DNA of 64,000 bases from Hyphomicrobiales bacterium. Its GTDB lineage: Bacteria; Pseudomonadota; Alphaproteobacteria; Rhizobiales; Rhizobiaceae. Under the pieces are notes generated by a model, which saw only the letters and a program-made list of their open reading frames with translations, was not told the origin of the DNA and ran no database searches. Each line of letters begins with the position of its first letter. Position 1 is the first letter of the stretch. Made by a program: the position numbers and the translations under genes. The stretch lies in assembly GCA_900472485.1 (NCBI GenBank), contig UCII01000018.1, forward strand, positions 44,961 through 108,960, in the 5' to 3' direction. Positions 36,048 through 45,048 of this stretch are shown here, piece by piece.

Positions 36048-36965
36048 TTATCTCCCCTTCTCATCGGCCTTGGCCTGGAAATGCTGGAAGAAGACGATGG
36101 GCACCACCAGCACCAGCAGGAGGATGGTCGCTACCGCCGATGCCAGCGGCCAGTCGGTATTGCTGTAGAATTCCGTCCAGAGCACCTTGCCGATCATCAG
36201 GGTTTGCGAGCCGCCGAGCAGGTCGGGGATGACGAACTCGCCGACGGCGGGGATGAAGACCAGCATGCAGCCGGCGACGATGCCGGGGATGGAGAGTGGA
36301 AAGGTGACGCGCCAAAAGGCGCCGATCGGCGTGCAGCCGAGATCCTGCGCTGCCTCTATCAGCGTGCCGTCCATCTTTTCCAGCGCGGAATAAAGCGGCA
36401 GCACCATAAAGGGCAGATAGGAATAGACCATGCCGATATAGACGGCGGTGTTGGTGTTCAGGATGACAAGCGGCTGGTGGATGACGCCGAGCCCCATCAG
36501 CAGCTGGTTCAACAGGCCCGTCGTGCTCAGGATCGACATCCAGGAATAGACGCGGATCAGAAAGCTCGTCCAGAAGGGCAGGATGACCAGCATCAGCAAA
36601 GTCGGCCGGATCGTGCGCGGCGCCTGCGCCATGCCGTAGGCGATCGGATAGGCGATGATCAGCGTCAATAGCGTCGAGATACCGGCGATCTGCAGGCTCT
36701 CGATATAGGCGTTCATGTAGAGCGGGTCGCCGGCAAGCCATGTGTAATTGTCGAAGGACATGGTCTGCAGCTTGTCCCACCAGTCGCCGAAGCTGTCGCT
36801 CCAGGCGAAGGATGGGTCGTAGGGCGGCACCGACAAGGCCTTCGTCGACAGCGAAATGCGGAAGACGATGAGGAAGGGCGCAAGAAAGAAGATCAGCAAC
36901 CAGGCATAGGGAACAATGATCACGAGGCGCTGATAGATTAGGGAGCCGAGCGCTTTCATGATCAA
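36048..36965 (-). CDS. potH: Putrescine ABC transporter permease PotH
   Basis: A 305-residue inner-membrane permease. The first helix (LVIIVPYAWLLIFFLAPFLI) is followed by a long periplasmic loop; EAA loop IEAAQDLGCTPIGAFWRVTF matches PotB/PotH. The ATG at 36965 overlaps the potG stop in an ATGA arrangement and is preferred; an ATG two codons later is also possible. It forms the channel with PotI. Confidence 0.92.
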   Translation of the reverse strand: MIMKALGSLIYQRLVIIVPYAWLLIFFLAPFLIVFRISLSTKALSVPPYDPSFAWSDSFGDWWDKLQTMSFDNYTWLAGDPLYMNAYIESLQIAGISTLLTLIIAYPIAYGMAQAPRTIRPTLLMLVILPFWTSFLIRVYSWMSILSTTGLLNQLLMGLGVIHQPLVILNTNTAVYIGMVYSYLPFMVLPLYSALEKMDGTLIEAAQDLGCTPIGAFWRVTFPLSIPGIVAGCMLVFIPAVGEFVIPDLLGGSQTLMIGKVLWTEFYSNTDWPLASAVATILLLVLVVPIVFFQHFQAKADEKGR

Positions 36966-38104
36966 TCCTTCAGCAAGACGCCGGCATTTTCGTCGAAGGA
37001 AACCCAGACGTTTTGGTCATAGGCGAAGGGCTCTTCCACGGCGCGGACGGCATTCAGCGACGATGCCTTGACCACTTGCCCGCTCTTCAGCTTGACGTGG
37101 AAAACGGTCATGTCGCCGAGATAGGCAATGTCCCATATCTCGCCTTCGGCGGCATTGAGGGATGCATTGGCCGGCGGGCGCGGCGAAACCCGAAGCTTTT
37201 CCGGGCGGACTGCGAGACTGGCACGGCTTCCTGCCGATGGCATATCGCCGGAAGCGGTACGCACCGTAAAGCCCGAATCGACCGCTATCTCGACGATGCC
37301 CGCTTGTGCCGAGGTGACATTGCCGTCGAGAATGTTCACATCGCCGATGAAGTCGGCAACGAAGCGGCAGTTGGGCGCCTCGTAGATCTCGGCCGGCGTT
37401 GCCACCTGCACCACCTTGCCGTGGCTCATGACCGCGATGCGGTCAGCCATGGTCATCGCCTCCTCCTGGTCGTGGGTGACGACGACGAAGGTGAGCCCCA
37501 GGCTCTGCTGCAGATCCATGAGTTCGAACTGCGTCTCTTCGCGCAGCTTCTTGTCGAGCGCGCCGAGGGGTTCGTCGAGCAGCAGCACCTTCGGGCGCTT
37601 CGCAAGCGAGCGAGCCAAGGCCACGCGCTGGCGCTGGCCGCCGGATAGCTGGTTGGGCTTGCGCTTGGCGAACTGTTCGAGCTTCACGAGCTTCAGCATC
37701 TGCGCGACGCGATCGTCGATCTCGGCTTTCGGCATGCCATCCTGGCGGAGGCCGAAGGCGATATTCTTCTCCACCGACATATGCGGAAACAGCGCATAGG
37801 ACTGAAACATCATGTTGACTGGGCGGCGGTAGGGCGGCGTGCCGGCAAGGTCCTGATCATCGAGCACGATTTCGCCAGTCGTCGGCTGCTCGAAGCCCGC
37901 CAGCATGCGCAAAAGCGTGGACTTGCCGCAGCCGGATGCGCCGAGAAGAGCGAAGAATTCGCGATTGTAGATATTCAGGGAGAGATTATCGACGGCGGTG
38001 AAATCACCGAATTTCTTCGTCACGTTCTTGAAGGAAATGTAAGGCTTGGCCGAAGGGTCGGTCCAAGGAGCAAAGGAACGCCGGATATTACCGAGTGACT
38101 TCAT
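36962..38104 (-). CDS. potG: Putrescine ABC transporter ATP-binding protein PotG
   Basis: A 380-residue ATPase. Walker A GASGCGKST, signature LSGGQRQRVALARSL, Walker B VLLLDEPLGALD, H-loop VTHDQEEAMTMADR and a C-terminal TOBE domain (from about residue 295, SLAVRPEKLRVSPRP) match PotA/PotG. It energises polyamine uptake through PotHI. The gap to potF is 127 bases and carries a hairpin. Confidence 0.93.
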   Translation of the reverse strand: MKSLGNIRRSFAPWTDPSAKPYISFKNVTKKFGDFTAVDNLSLNIYNREFFALLGASGCGKSTLLRMLAGFEQPTTGEIVLDDQDLAGTPPYRRPVNMMFQSYALFPHMSVEKNIAFGLRQDGMPKAEIDDRVAQMLKLVKLEQFAKRKPNQLSGGQRQRVALARSLAKRPKVLLLDEPLGALDKKLREETQFELMDLQQSLGLTFVVVTHDQEEAMTMADRIAVMSHGKVVQVATPAEIYEAPNCRFVADFIGDVNILDGNVTSAQAGIVEIAVDSGFTVRTASGDMPSAGSRASLAVRPEKLRVSPRPPANASLNAAEGEIWDIAYLGDMTVFHVKLKSGQVVKASSLNAVRAVEEPFAYDQNVWVSFDENAGVLLKD

Positions 38105-38199
38105 TATCTATCCCCAAACGGATGCTCTTGTGGGCGCGCATCGCGCCGGCTCTTCCCCATCCCAGCGCGCGTGATTCCTACCTTATCCTCATAAGGAAA

Positions 38200-38223
38200 G
38201 GCCCGGACGTTGCCGTCCGGGCC
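38200..38223 (-). promoter_or_regulatory. Intercistronic hairpin between potF and potG
   Basis: Perfect 10-bp GC-rich stem GGCCCGGACG/CGTCCGGGCC with a 4-base loop, 8 bases past the potF stop, followed by a mixed CTTTCCTTAT, not a U-tract. It probably stabilises the potF message or cuts read-through into potGHI. Confidence 0.65.
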
Positions 38224-38231
38224 GCTTCGAT

Positions 38232-39329
38232 TTATTGGCCTGTCGTGACCTTTGTCCACAAGCGCGTCGCGACGCGCTGGGTTTTCGCGTCCCATGGGGT
38301 CAGCGTGTACAGTTTCTCGCGGACGGCGTCAGTCGGATAGACGGCCGGATCTTCCAATACGTCCTTGCTCACGAACTGCTGCGACGCCTTGTTGCCGTTG
38401 GCATAGGAAGTGAAGTTGCTCGCCTTGGCGATGACCTCAGGCTTCATGATGTAGTTAAGGAAGATATGCGCCTCCTCGACATGCGGCGCATCGGCGGGGA
38501 TCGCCATGACGTCGAACCACATCTGTGCACCCTTGGTCGGGATCGAATAGGCGATATTGACGCCATTCTTGGCTTCGGCGGCGCGGTTGCGGGCCTGCAG
38601 CACGTCGCCGGAATAGCCGAAGGCGATGCAGATATCACCGTTGGCAAGCGCGTTGATATATTCCGAGGAATGGAACTTGCGCACGAAGGGGCGGATCGCG
38701 GTCAGCAGCTCTTCGGCCTTCTTGAAGTCCTCCTGCTTGGTCGAGTTCGGATCGAGACCGAGATAGCGCAAGGCTGCCGGAATAACGTCGGTCGGCGAAT
38801 CCAGCACGTAGATGCCGCAATCCTTGAACTTGGCGGCGAGCTTTGGATCGAAGATCACGTTGATATCGGGAGCGTCGTCGGTGCCGAGGATCTGCTTCAC
38901 TTTGTCGACGTTGTAGCCGACACCGCTCGTGCCCCACATATAGTCGATGGCGTACTGGTTGCCGGGATCATAGGTGGCGATGCGCTGCTGCACCGTATCC
39001 CACATGTTGGAGATGTTCGGCAGCTTGGACTTGTCGAGCTTCTGGAAGACGCCGGCCTTGATCTGACGCTGCAGGAAGTAGGCCGTCGGCACGACGATGT
39101 CATAGCCGGTCTTGCCAGCCAGCAGCTTGGTTTCCAGCGTCTCGTTCTGGTCGAAGGTGTCGTAGACGACCTTGATGCCGGTTTCCTTGGTGAAATCCTC
39201 CAGGATCGAATTATCGATGTAATCCGACCAGTTATAGATATTGACGACCTTATCTTCTGCCTGAGCGACCGTTGCCAGCGAAACGGCCGCAAAAGCCGTT
39301 GCTGCGAGCCTTGCGAACATGGACTTCAT
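38232..39329 (-). CDS. potF: Periplasmic putrescine-binding protein PotF
   Basis: A 365-residue binding protein with signal peptide MKSMFARLAATAFAAVSLAT and cleavage at AQA-ED. The mature N-terminus VVNIYNWSDYIDNSILEDFT is the PotD/PotF hallmark; Trp and Asp residues expected in the polyamine pocket are present (YNWSDY, GDICIAFGYSGDV). ATG 39329 exposes the signal peptide; ORF is open to 39371. First gene of potFGHI. Imported putrescine could feed the gamma-glutamyl route at 46-49 kb. Confidence 0.94.
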   Translation of the reverse strand: MKSMFARLAATAFAAVSLATVAQAEDKVVNIYNWSDYIDNSILEDFTKETGIKVVYDTFDQNETLETKLLAGKTGYDIVVPTAYFLQRQIKAGVFQKLDKSKLPNISNMWDTVQQRIATYDPGNQYAIDYMWGTSGVGYNVDKVKQILGTDDAPDINVIFDPKLAAKFKDCGIYVLDSPTDVIPAALRYLGLDPNSTKQEDFKKAEELLTAIRPFVRKFHSSEYINALANGDICIAFGYSGDVLQARNRAAEAKNGVNIAYSIPTKGAQMWFDVMAIPADAPHVEEAHIFLNYIMKPEVIAKASNFTSYANGNKASQQFVSKDVLEDPAVYPTDAVREKLYTLTPWDAKTQRVATRLWTKVTTGQ

Positions 39330-39658
39330 AGTCTCTCCTGTTTTGTTCAAGGGCATCCAGGCGATACCCAACCCTCTGTTTTTCCCGTTAGACTAGAAAG
39401 GAAATCGGAAGGCGACAAGGGAAAAAGCAAGCAGACATAAGCTTTAGCCGTTTTCCCCGAAAACGATCGGCCGCCCGTAAAATTGCCCGCCAATAGACAA
39501 TGCCCTTCGCACGCAATTGTGAATGCAGGGACTGCTTCGCGCGTGAATGCGGAAGCCGGCTTTGCTAACATCGAGGTGTTCTCGTCCGCGAACATTCTCA
39601 AGCCTGTTTCGCCATTCTGCCCAGCGGGCAAACTCAAACCCATCATCGGGGACCTATC
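39330..39658. other. Intergenic region upstream of potF and aldo/keto reductase
   Basis: Divergent promoter region of 329 bases without a gene. It contains a palindrome CGTTTTC-CCC-GAAAACG (39449-39465). No core promoter is clear enough to place. Confidence 0.4.
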
Positions 39659-40657
39659 ATGCAGTATCAAAAATTCGGCAATACCGGTCTCAGCGTCTCG
39701 CGCCTTTGCCTGGGTACGATGACCTTCGGCCTGCAGATCGAGCAGGAAGACATTGCACATGCCATTCTTGACAAGGCCGCGGATGCCGGCGTCAATTTCA
39801 TCGACACGGCAGACGTCTATCCGCTCGGAGGCGGCGAGCAGCTTGCCGGCCGCACCGAAGAGATTGTCGGCCGCTGGCTGAAGGGCAAGCGCGAGCGCTT
39901 CATCGTTGCGACGAAGGCTGTCGGAAAGGTCGGTCCGTCTCCCTGGGATCAGGGCGCGTCGCGCAAGCATCTTCTCGATGCCATCGACGCATCGCTGCGG
40001 CGTCTGGGCACCGATTATGTCGACCTTTACCAGCTGCATTCGGACGATCGCGAAACATCGCTCGACGAGACGCTGGAGGCGCTCGACATCATCGTGCGCT
40101 CGGGCAAGGCTCGCTATGTCGGCGTGTCGAACTTCCTCGCCTACCGGCTGGCACTGGCGCTCGGCCGGGCCGATTTTTTGCGGACAGCCCGCTTCGTTTC
40201 GGTGCAGCCGCGCTACAATCTGCTGTTCCGCCAGATCGAGCGCGAACTGCTTCCGTTGGCCGAAGAGCAGCGCATCGCCGTCATCCCGTATAACCCGATC
40301 GCCGGCGGCCTTCTCACCGGCAAACACAAACACGACCAGGCTCCGACCGAAGGCCGCTTCAGCACGCAGCTGCGCAGCGCCGGCAGCAATTATCTGCAGC
40401 GCTACTGGCACGAACGCGAATTCGCGACGATCGAAAAACTGCGCGGCATCGCCGAGGAGGCCGGGCAGTCGCTGACCAAGCTTGCCGTCGCCTGGGTCGC
40501 CGCCAATCCGGTCATCACCTCAGCCATCATCGGCGCCAGCCGCCCCGACCAGTTGACGGATACGCTGGCCGCCATCGATCTCAAGCTCGATCCGGAGCTG
40601 AAGGCGAAGCTTGACGAGGCCACGGTCGAATATCGCTGGGGCGACGCGGCTCGGTGA
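39659..40657 (+). CDS. Aldo/keto reductase
   Basis: A 332-residue NADPH-dependent oxidoreductase with a TIM-barrel fold. Family features are FGNTGLSVSRLCLGTMTFGL at the N-terminus, the Asp-Tyr of FIDTADVYPLGGGEQ, the Lys of FIVATKAVG, and the cofactor segments GVSNFLAYRLALALGRAD and IIGASRPDQLTDTLAAI. His of YQLHSDD completes the Asp-Tyr-Lys-His tetrad. Resembles the AKR11/AKR12 (YhdN/YdjG) group. Substrate unknown. Convergent LysR gene beyond a terminator. Confidence 0.9.
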   Translation: MQYQKFGNTGLSVSRLCLGTMTFGLQIEQEDIAHAILDKAADAGVNFIDTADVYPLGGGEQLAGRTEEIVGRWLKGKRERFIVATKAVGKVGPSPWDQGASRKHLLDAIDASLRRLGTDYVDLYQLHSDDRETSLDETLEALDIIVRSGKARYVGVSNFLAYRLALALGRADFLRTARFVSVQPRYNLLFRQIERELLPLAEEQRIAVIPYNPIAGGLLTGKHKHDQAPTEGRFSTQLRSAGSNYLQRYWHEREFATIEKLRGIAEEAGQSLTKLAVAWVAANPVITSAIIGASRPDQLTDTLAAIDLKLDPELKAKLDEATVEYRWGDAAR

Positions 40658-40665
40658 AGAAGCGC

Positions 40666-40692
40666 GAACCGGCGGCCAATTGCCGCCGGTTC
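40666..40692. terminator. Bidirectional terminator between convergent genes
   Basis: Perfect 11-bp stem GAACCGGCGGC/GCCGCCGGTTC with a 5-base loop, lying between the aldo/keto reductase stop (40657) and the LysR stop (40695). TTTC follows on the + strand and CGCGCTTCTTC on the - strand, so the T-tracts are short. Confidence 0.7.
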
Positions 40693-40694
40693 TT

Positions 40695-41567
40695 TCACAG
40701 ATAGGTCGGACGCTTGCCGGCGAAGAGCTCGGCGTGGCTTTTCAGCAATTTGGTCATGCGGTCGACCACGGTGCGGATTTCCCGGCGATGGCGGTCGGCA
40801 TTGTTCATGACGATCCACTGCCGATGGCGCAGCTCCGGGATTTCCTCGCCGACCCGCTCCAACCGCGGCTCCTGGTCGCCGACGAAGCAGGGCAGAACGG
40901 CAATGCCGGAGCCGGCAAGCACCAAATCGTGCAGCGAACGCGGGCGACTGACCGTAAAGGCGATTTCCTCGCGCTTGTTCTGGTGCGGCCAGCGCAGATA
41001 GGCCGAGATCGCCTCCTCCTCCGCTACCGCGATCCAACGCTGCGGGCCGGAAAAGCGTATGTTGCGGGCCTGATAGGCGGCATAGGCGACATCGCCAGTC
41101 TTGATGGCGGCGAGATTGGTCTCCCCCGGCTCGAAGGCGCGGATGCCGATATCGCTTTCGCGATGGGCGAGGCTGGCGCGGCGTTCGCCGAGATGAAGGT
41201 CGATGCGGAACCCGTCGCGCTCAGAGCAGATGGTCGGCATATTCTGGCTGAGCAGCCAGCCGACCCATGTGCCGGCAGCGATACGGACGATCGATGCACC
41301 CTGGGCATCGCGCTGCCAGCTATCGACCTTGCGGGCGGCGGCCTCCATCTCCAGCAGTTGATCGAACAGGGCCTGGCCGTTGCCGGTCAACGCATAACCC
41401 GCCTGGCTGCGCTCGAACAGCGGGCGCCCGATCTGTCCCTCCAGCTCCAGCATGCGCCGGCCGATCGTCGCCGGGCTCAAGCCGCTGGAAGCAACGGCGC
41501 CGGTCAAGCCGCCACCACGGGCAACATCCAGAAAAAGCTGATAGGAATCCCAGGTGGTGTTTTTCAT
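40695..41567 (-). CDS. LysR-family transcriptional regulator
   Basis: A 290-residue regulator with helix-turn-helix in MKNTTWDSYQLFLDVARGGG and LTGAVASSGLSPATIGRRML. The effector domain runs from residue 95 and contains IVRIAAGTWVGWLLSQNMPT. It belongs to the sub-group lacking a strong N-terminal start MxxxxLxxF. Divergent from a short ORF at 41656, convergent with the aldo/keto reductase. Target unknown. Confidence 0.85.
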   Translation of the reverse strand: MKNTTWDSYQLFLDVARGGGLTGAVASSGLSPATIGRRMLELEGQIGRPLFERSQAGYALTGNGQALFDQLLEMEAAARKVDSWQRDAQGASIVRIAAGTWVGWLLSQNMPTICSERDGFRIDLHLGERRASLAHRESDIGIRAFEPGETNLAAIKTGDVAYAAYQARNIRFSGPQRWIAVAEEEAISAYLRWPHQNKREEIAFTVSRPRSLHDLVLAGSGIAVLPCFVGDQEPRLERVGEEIPELRHRQWIVMNNADRHRREIRTVVDRMTKLLKSHAELFAGKRPTYL

Positions 41568-41655
41568 AATTGAAAAACATAAGGCAAATATGGCTATTTA
41601 TAAAGAAAATTCCGATGTGTAATTGAAGGGATGCCTCACAGCAAGGAGACATCCC

Positions 41656-41913
41656 ATGATGGAGAGCATCGCTCTGGCGAAAGCCATAGAAATACGGAGC
41701 CTGGCGCGCGAAGAACAATGGCGCCGCAACGAGGATCTGTTCTACCTCGACAATGCCGGGGATCCCTCACCCTTTTTTGAATGGCTTGGACGGAGGTTTG
41801 CCGCTGTACGCAGCCGCTACCAGGCAATGAAGAAGGCGGACCGGCCGCAAATGGGCCGATCCGCCTGCGATAGCAACACCAGCTGCGGTCAGGCGGCCTG
41901 CTCGCGCATGTAG
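41656..41913 (+). CDS. Possible small protein with DUF1127-like region
   Basis: An 85-residue ORF starting MMESIALAKAIEIRSLAREE. GGAGA is found 6 bases before the ATG. The middle segment FFEWLGRRFAAVRSRYQAMK resembles the arginine-rich small DUF1127 type proteins common in rhizobia, but the match is weak. The last 25 codons run through the chemoreceptor terminator and over its last 25 bases, which is unusual. Divergent from the LysR gene. May be a real stress or regulatory small gene, or spurious. Confidence 0.4.
   Translation: MMESIALAKAIEIRSLAREEQWRRNEDLFYLDNAGDPSPFFEWLGRRFAAVRSRYQAMKKADRPQMGRSACDSNTSCGQAACSRM
41835..41865 (-). terminator. Terminator hairpin downstream of the chemoreceptor gene
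   Basis: 12-bp stem (GGCGGACCGGCC/GGCCGATCCGCC, one mismatch) with a 7-base loop, 24 bases past the chemoreceptor stop; followed by TTCTTCATT on the coding strand. It overlaps the small ORF at 41656-41913. Confidence 0.65.
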
Positions 41914-44426
41914 TTCGCGCTATAGCCGGTCTCGATCTTGAACTGCAGGATAAGGTGCAGCAGGGCATCGGCCTCGGTGGCGAGCTCGCGGCTCGCCGCC
42001 GTGGTTTCTTCTACCATGCCGGCATTCTGCTGGGTCATCTGATCCATGTGATTGACCGAGGAGTTGACCTCCTGCAGCGCGCTTGCCTGATCGTGGCTGG
42101 CGCGGGCGATCATTTCCACATGGTGGCTGATCGTTACGATCTGACTGCTGATCTGCGCGAGCACCGAACCAGCCTCCTGCACGTACTGCGAACCGGAATT
42201 GACCTCCTCGGTCGACTTGTTGATGAGCCCCTTGATCTCCTTGGCGGCAGCGGCCGAGCGCTGTGCCAGCTCGCGCACCTCCATGGCGACGACGGCAAAG
42301 CCCTTGCCCGCATCGCCTGCGCGGGCGGCTTCGATACCGGCATTGAGCGCAAGAAGGTTGGTCTGGAAAGCGATCTCGTCGATGACGCCGATGATCTGCT
42401 CGATCCGGCGCGAGGCGTCCTCGATACGCGACATGGCATCGATGGCGTTGCCGACGACGACGGAGCTGTCATCGGCGCTGCGCTTGGCTTCGCGCACGAT
42501 TGCATCGGCGTCCTTCGCGCGCTCGGCAGACGAACGGACCGTCGTCGTGATCTGGTCGACGGCAGCCGCGGTCTGCTCCAGCGAAGAGGCTTGCTGCTCG
42601 GTGCGCTTGGAGAGATCCTCGGCGGAAGCCGCCATTTGAGCGCCGTTGCTCTGGATCATCTCGACATTGTTGCGAACCTGGCTCAGCGTCTGCTGTAGGC
42701 GAGACAGCGAACTGTTGAAATCCTGACGGAGCTGCTCAAGACGACCGATGAATGGCGTGTCGATCGTCGCCGAGATATCACCCTGGGCCAGGCGTTCGAG
42801 ACCGGCGGCAAGCTCGCTGACGGCATAGTCGATCTGACGGTCGAGCTCACGCTTTTCGGCGTCGTTGCGCTGGCGTTCATGCTCTGCGGCAGCACGCTCC
42901 TCGTCGCTTTGCTCCTCGATGCGGATCTTCGAAATGGCATTTTCCTTGAAGATGCCAAGGGCTCTGGCCATATCGCCGATTTCGTCCCGGCGCTGCTCGC
43001 CGGAGATCGAGGTCTCCAGCATGCCGTCGGCGATGCGGCGCATGGCGGCGGTGATCTGGCCGATCGGACGCTGCAGGGTCAGGACGAGTGCGATACCGCC
43101 GGCAACAGAGAGGATGATGCCGAGCGCGGTTGCCAGGATGGATATGGAATTTGCCTGGTTACGCTCACTGCCGGCACTCTGCTTCTGCGTCTCGGCGAAA
43201 GCGGTCAGCTGGCCCCAGACCTGATCGAGCTGCTGGCGGGCACCGGCATATTCGCCGATCCGCTGATTGATGGTATCGACCAGCTTGCCGCCGGCCTCAT
43301 CCATGGATTTGATGGCCGGACGAATGGCCGAATCGATGTCGCCTGCGAAATCCATGCTCTTGGCGCTCTGGTTCAGCGTATCGATATCGCCGCCGAGCTT
43401 GGAGACTTCCTGGCGTAGGCGGACGAGATTGTCCTTGTTCGTGTTGGCGTTGAAATCGGCCAGCACGAGCTGCAGCGAATAGATCGAGTCTTCAAGGCGG
43501 CGCGTGTCCTGCAGGACCGAATTGGTCTGTGCGACGCGGGCATCGAGGGAGACGAAGGTCGTGGTCGCCTGGCGCATCATCTGCGTCGCCGTCAGCTGCG
43601 TATAGGTCGATGTCTGGCGGAAGCGCGAAAGCAGCCGGCTGATATTGGTAATCGTATCGTCGGTCGGAACATCCGTACTTTCGGTGAAGGCAGCAAGATC
43701 CTTGATCGTGCCCACGAGCGACTGGACAACGCTCTTCTGGTTCTGCGGCAAGGCAAGGTCGATGGAGCGCTGTGCCTTGTTCAGGTCCGGCAGCCGGTCC
43801 TTCAGGAGCTTGACCTTGTCGGCCGGTGTCGCGGCCTTGTTGAAGTCTTCGGCAACAGAGGCCAGCATATCACCGCCCTTCAGCAGGCGGTCGGCAGAGC
43901 GGAGCGTGGAGGTCGCGTCCGCCTGGTCCTGGCGCATCCGGTCTTCCAACTGCTGGCTGTTGAAATTGACGTTGAAGCGGGCGCTGATCAAGGCGCGCTG
44001 GGCGTCATCGATCGTCTTGCGCAGCGAGAGTTCCTGCTCGTGCAGCGACCACAGCCTGCCGACGAGATTCGACATGTCGGCGGTCTTTGCTGTCGCGTCA
44101 GTCAGATTGCCGCGGCCGTCGGCATCTGCGCCGAGCTGGCCGAGCGTCGCATTCAGCACGCCCTGCTGCGACTTGATGTCTTCATAGAGCTTGTCGCGCT
44201 GCTGTGCATTGGTGATGCGCAGGAAGTCATCCATGGAACCGTAGAGGTTCTTGAACCCAGTCAGGGACTGCAGGACGCTGTTGGATATCTCCATGCGGCC
44301 CTGAAGCAGGCCCGACGCATAAAGCCCGGTGAGGCCCACGGCGGAAATGCTGATCACGAACGGCAGGACGAATATCAGAACTTTCGTCTTGATGTTGAAA
44401 CGCGACAATATCTTGTCAATGAACAT
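41889..44426 (-). CDS. Methyl-accepting chemotaxis protein
   Basis: An 845-residue transmembrane chemoreceptor. TM1 is at about residues 15-33 (VLIFVLPFVISISAVGLTGL); a helical periplasmic domain of about 400 residues follows; TM2 is near 430-452 (SILATALGIILSVAGGIALV); a HAMP domain follows (RPIGQITAAMRRIADG). The signalling hairpin tip is intact: IDEIAFQTNLLALNAGIEAA then RAGDAGKGFAVVAMEVRELA. The C-terminus YSANYMREQAA has no NWxxF tether for CheR/CheB. The sensor domain is too long for 4HB and may be an HBM-type double bundle. Ligand unknown; no che genes nearby. Confidence 0.93.
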   Translation of the reverse strand: MFIDKILSRFNIKTKVLIFVLPFVISISAVGLTGLYASGLLQGRMEISNSVLQSLTGFKNLYGSMDDFLRITNAQQRDKLYEDIKSQQGVLNATLGQLGADADGRGNLTDATAKTADMSNLVGRLWSLHEQELSLRKTIDDAQRALISARFNVNFNSQQLEDRMRQDQADATSTLRSADRLLKGGDMLASVAEDFNKAATPADKVKLLKDRLPDLNKAQRSIDLALPQNQKSVVQSLVGTIKDLAAFTESTDVPTDDTITNISRLLSRFRQTSTYTQLTATQMMRQATTTFVSLDARVAQTNSVLQDTRRLEDSIYSLQLVLADFNANTNKDNLVRLRQEVSKLGGDIDTLNQSAKSMDFAGDIDSAIRPAIKSMDEAGGKLVDTINQRIGEYAGARQQLDQVWGQLTAFAETQKQSAGSERNQANSISILATALGIILSVAGGIALVLTLQRPIGQITAAMRRIADGMLETSISGEQRRDEIGDMARALGIFKENAISKIRIEEQSDEERAAAEHERQRNDAEKRELDRQIDYAVSELAAGLERLAQGDISATIDTPFIGRLEQLRQDFNSSLSRLQQTLSQVRNNVEMIQSNGAQMAASAEDLSKRTEQQASSLEQTAAAVDQITTTVRSSAERAKDADAIVREAKRSADDSSVVVGNAIDAMSRIEDASRRIEQIIGVIDEIAFQTNLLALNAGIEAARAGDAGKGFAVVAMEVRELAQRSAAAAKEIKGLINKSTEEVNSGSQYVQEAGSVLAQISSQIVTISHHVEMIARASHDQASALQEVNSSVNHMDQMTQQNAGMVEETTAASRELATEADALLHLILQFKIETGYSANYMREQAA

Positions 44427-44749
44427 TTTAGCCCAGACCTCTCACACACCGCTCCCCCGTCGGCGCCGCCTCGGCGCTGACCGGATGTATAATCATCATT
44501 CTTGAAATATCAGCAGGCGGGGTTCCCGAGTATAAGTCGGGAAGCAATCATTGCTTCGGCTCCAGCTTGCAGTAGAGCGCCCCAAGAAATCGACTGGGAT
44601 TGTCGGCGTGATTAATTAATTTTCAGATAAGGGAGTAGTGTGACCCGCATCATACAATCAAACGCTGAAAAGCGGAGGGCGAGGCCTATCTCCGTGCGCG
44701 AGCCAAGGCCGCCGCTCGGCAACGGTCAACAGCAATGTAGCGGCTGAAG
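44427..44749. other. Chemoreceptor upstream region with a 17-base palindrome
   Basis: A 323-base gap before the small membrane protein gene. It contains a perfect palindrome GAAGCAAT-C-ATTGCTTC (44541-44557), 115 bases upstream of the chemoreceptor start. I see no ORF, RNA gene or clear core promoter. Confidence 0.5.
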
Positions 44750-44893
44750 TCAGAAGCCGCGTACGGTAAGGTAGGCGATGCAAACGGCGGTAACGCCGGT
44801 CGCCAACATCAACAGTCTTGCTGCCAGAAGCTTGGCATTGTCACGGGTCTGAGCGATTGCAATGGCGCGAGCGCGACGATGTGTTCTGTTCAT
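44750..44893 (-). CDS. Small membrane protein under a sigma-EcfG promoter
   Basis: A 47-residue peptide: basic N-terminus MNRTHRRARAIAIAQTRDNA, then one membrane-spanning segment (LLMLATGVTAVCIAYLTV) and a short end RGF. ATG 44893 is preceded by TGGGAA; a start at 44965 gives a longer frame whose added part is polar and lacks a ribosome-binding site. A promoter matching the general-stress consensus lies 93 bases upstream. Family not recognised; a stress-induced one-span membrane protein is the inference. Confidence 0.5.
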   Translation of the reverse strand: MNRTHRRARAIAIAQTRDNAKLLAARLLMLATGVTAVCIAYLTVRGF

Positions 44894-44985
44894 GAGTATA
44901 TTCCCATTTTCGCACTGACACGATAACCGGCAAATGGTGCTTTCGGCAACTGCCAATGTATTCACTAATTAATGTAGGAAAGGAA

Positions 44986-45010
44986 AACGCGAGAAACAGA
45001 GGCGGGTTCC
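44986..45010 (-). promoter_or_regulatory. Sigma-EcfG promoter for the small membrane protein gene
   Basis: Coding strand: GGAAC (45010-45006), 16 bases, CGTT (44989-44986), an exact match to the EcfG consensus. Predicted start near 44979, giving a leader of about 86 bases to ATG 44893. The promoter starts 39 bases after the HI0933-type gene's stop. Confidence 0.7.
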
Positions 45011-45048
45011 ATTTTCTCAAGGGGCCGAAAGGGCCTTGAAACGGCAGT

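Noticed and set aside
39483..39722. 79-codon frame upstream of the aldo/keto reductase
   Set aside because: It overlaps the start of the reductase in another frame and has no ribosome-binding site or family resemblance.
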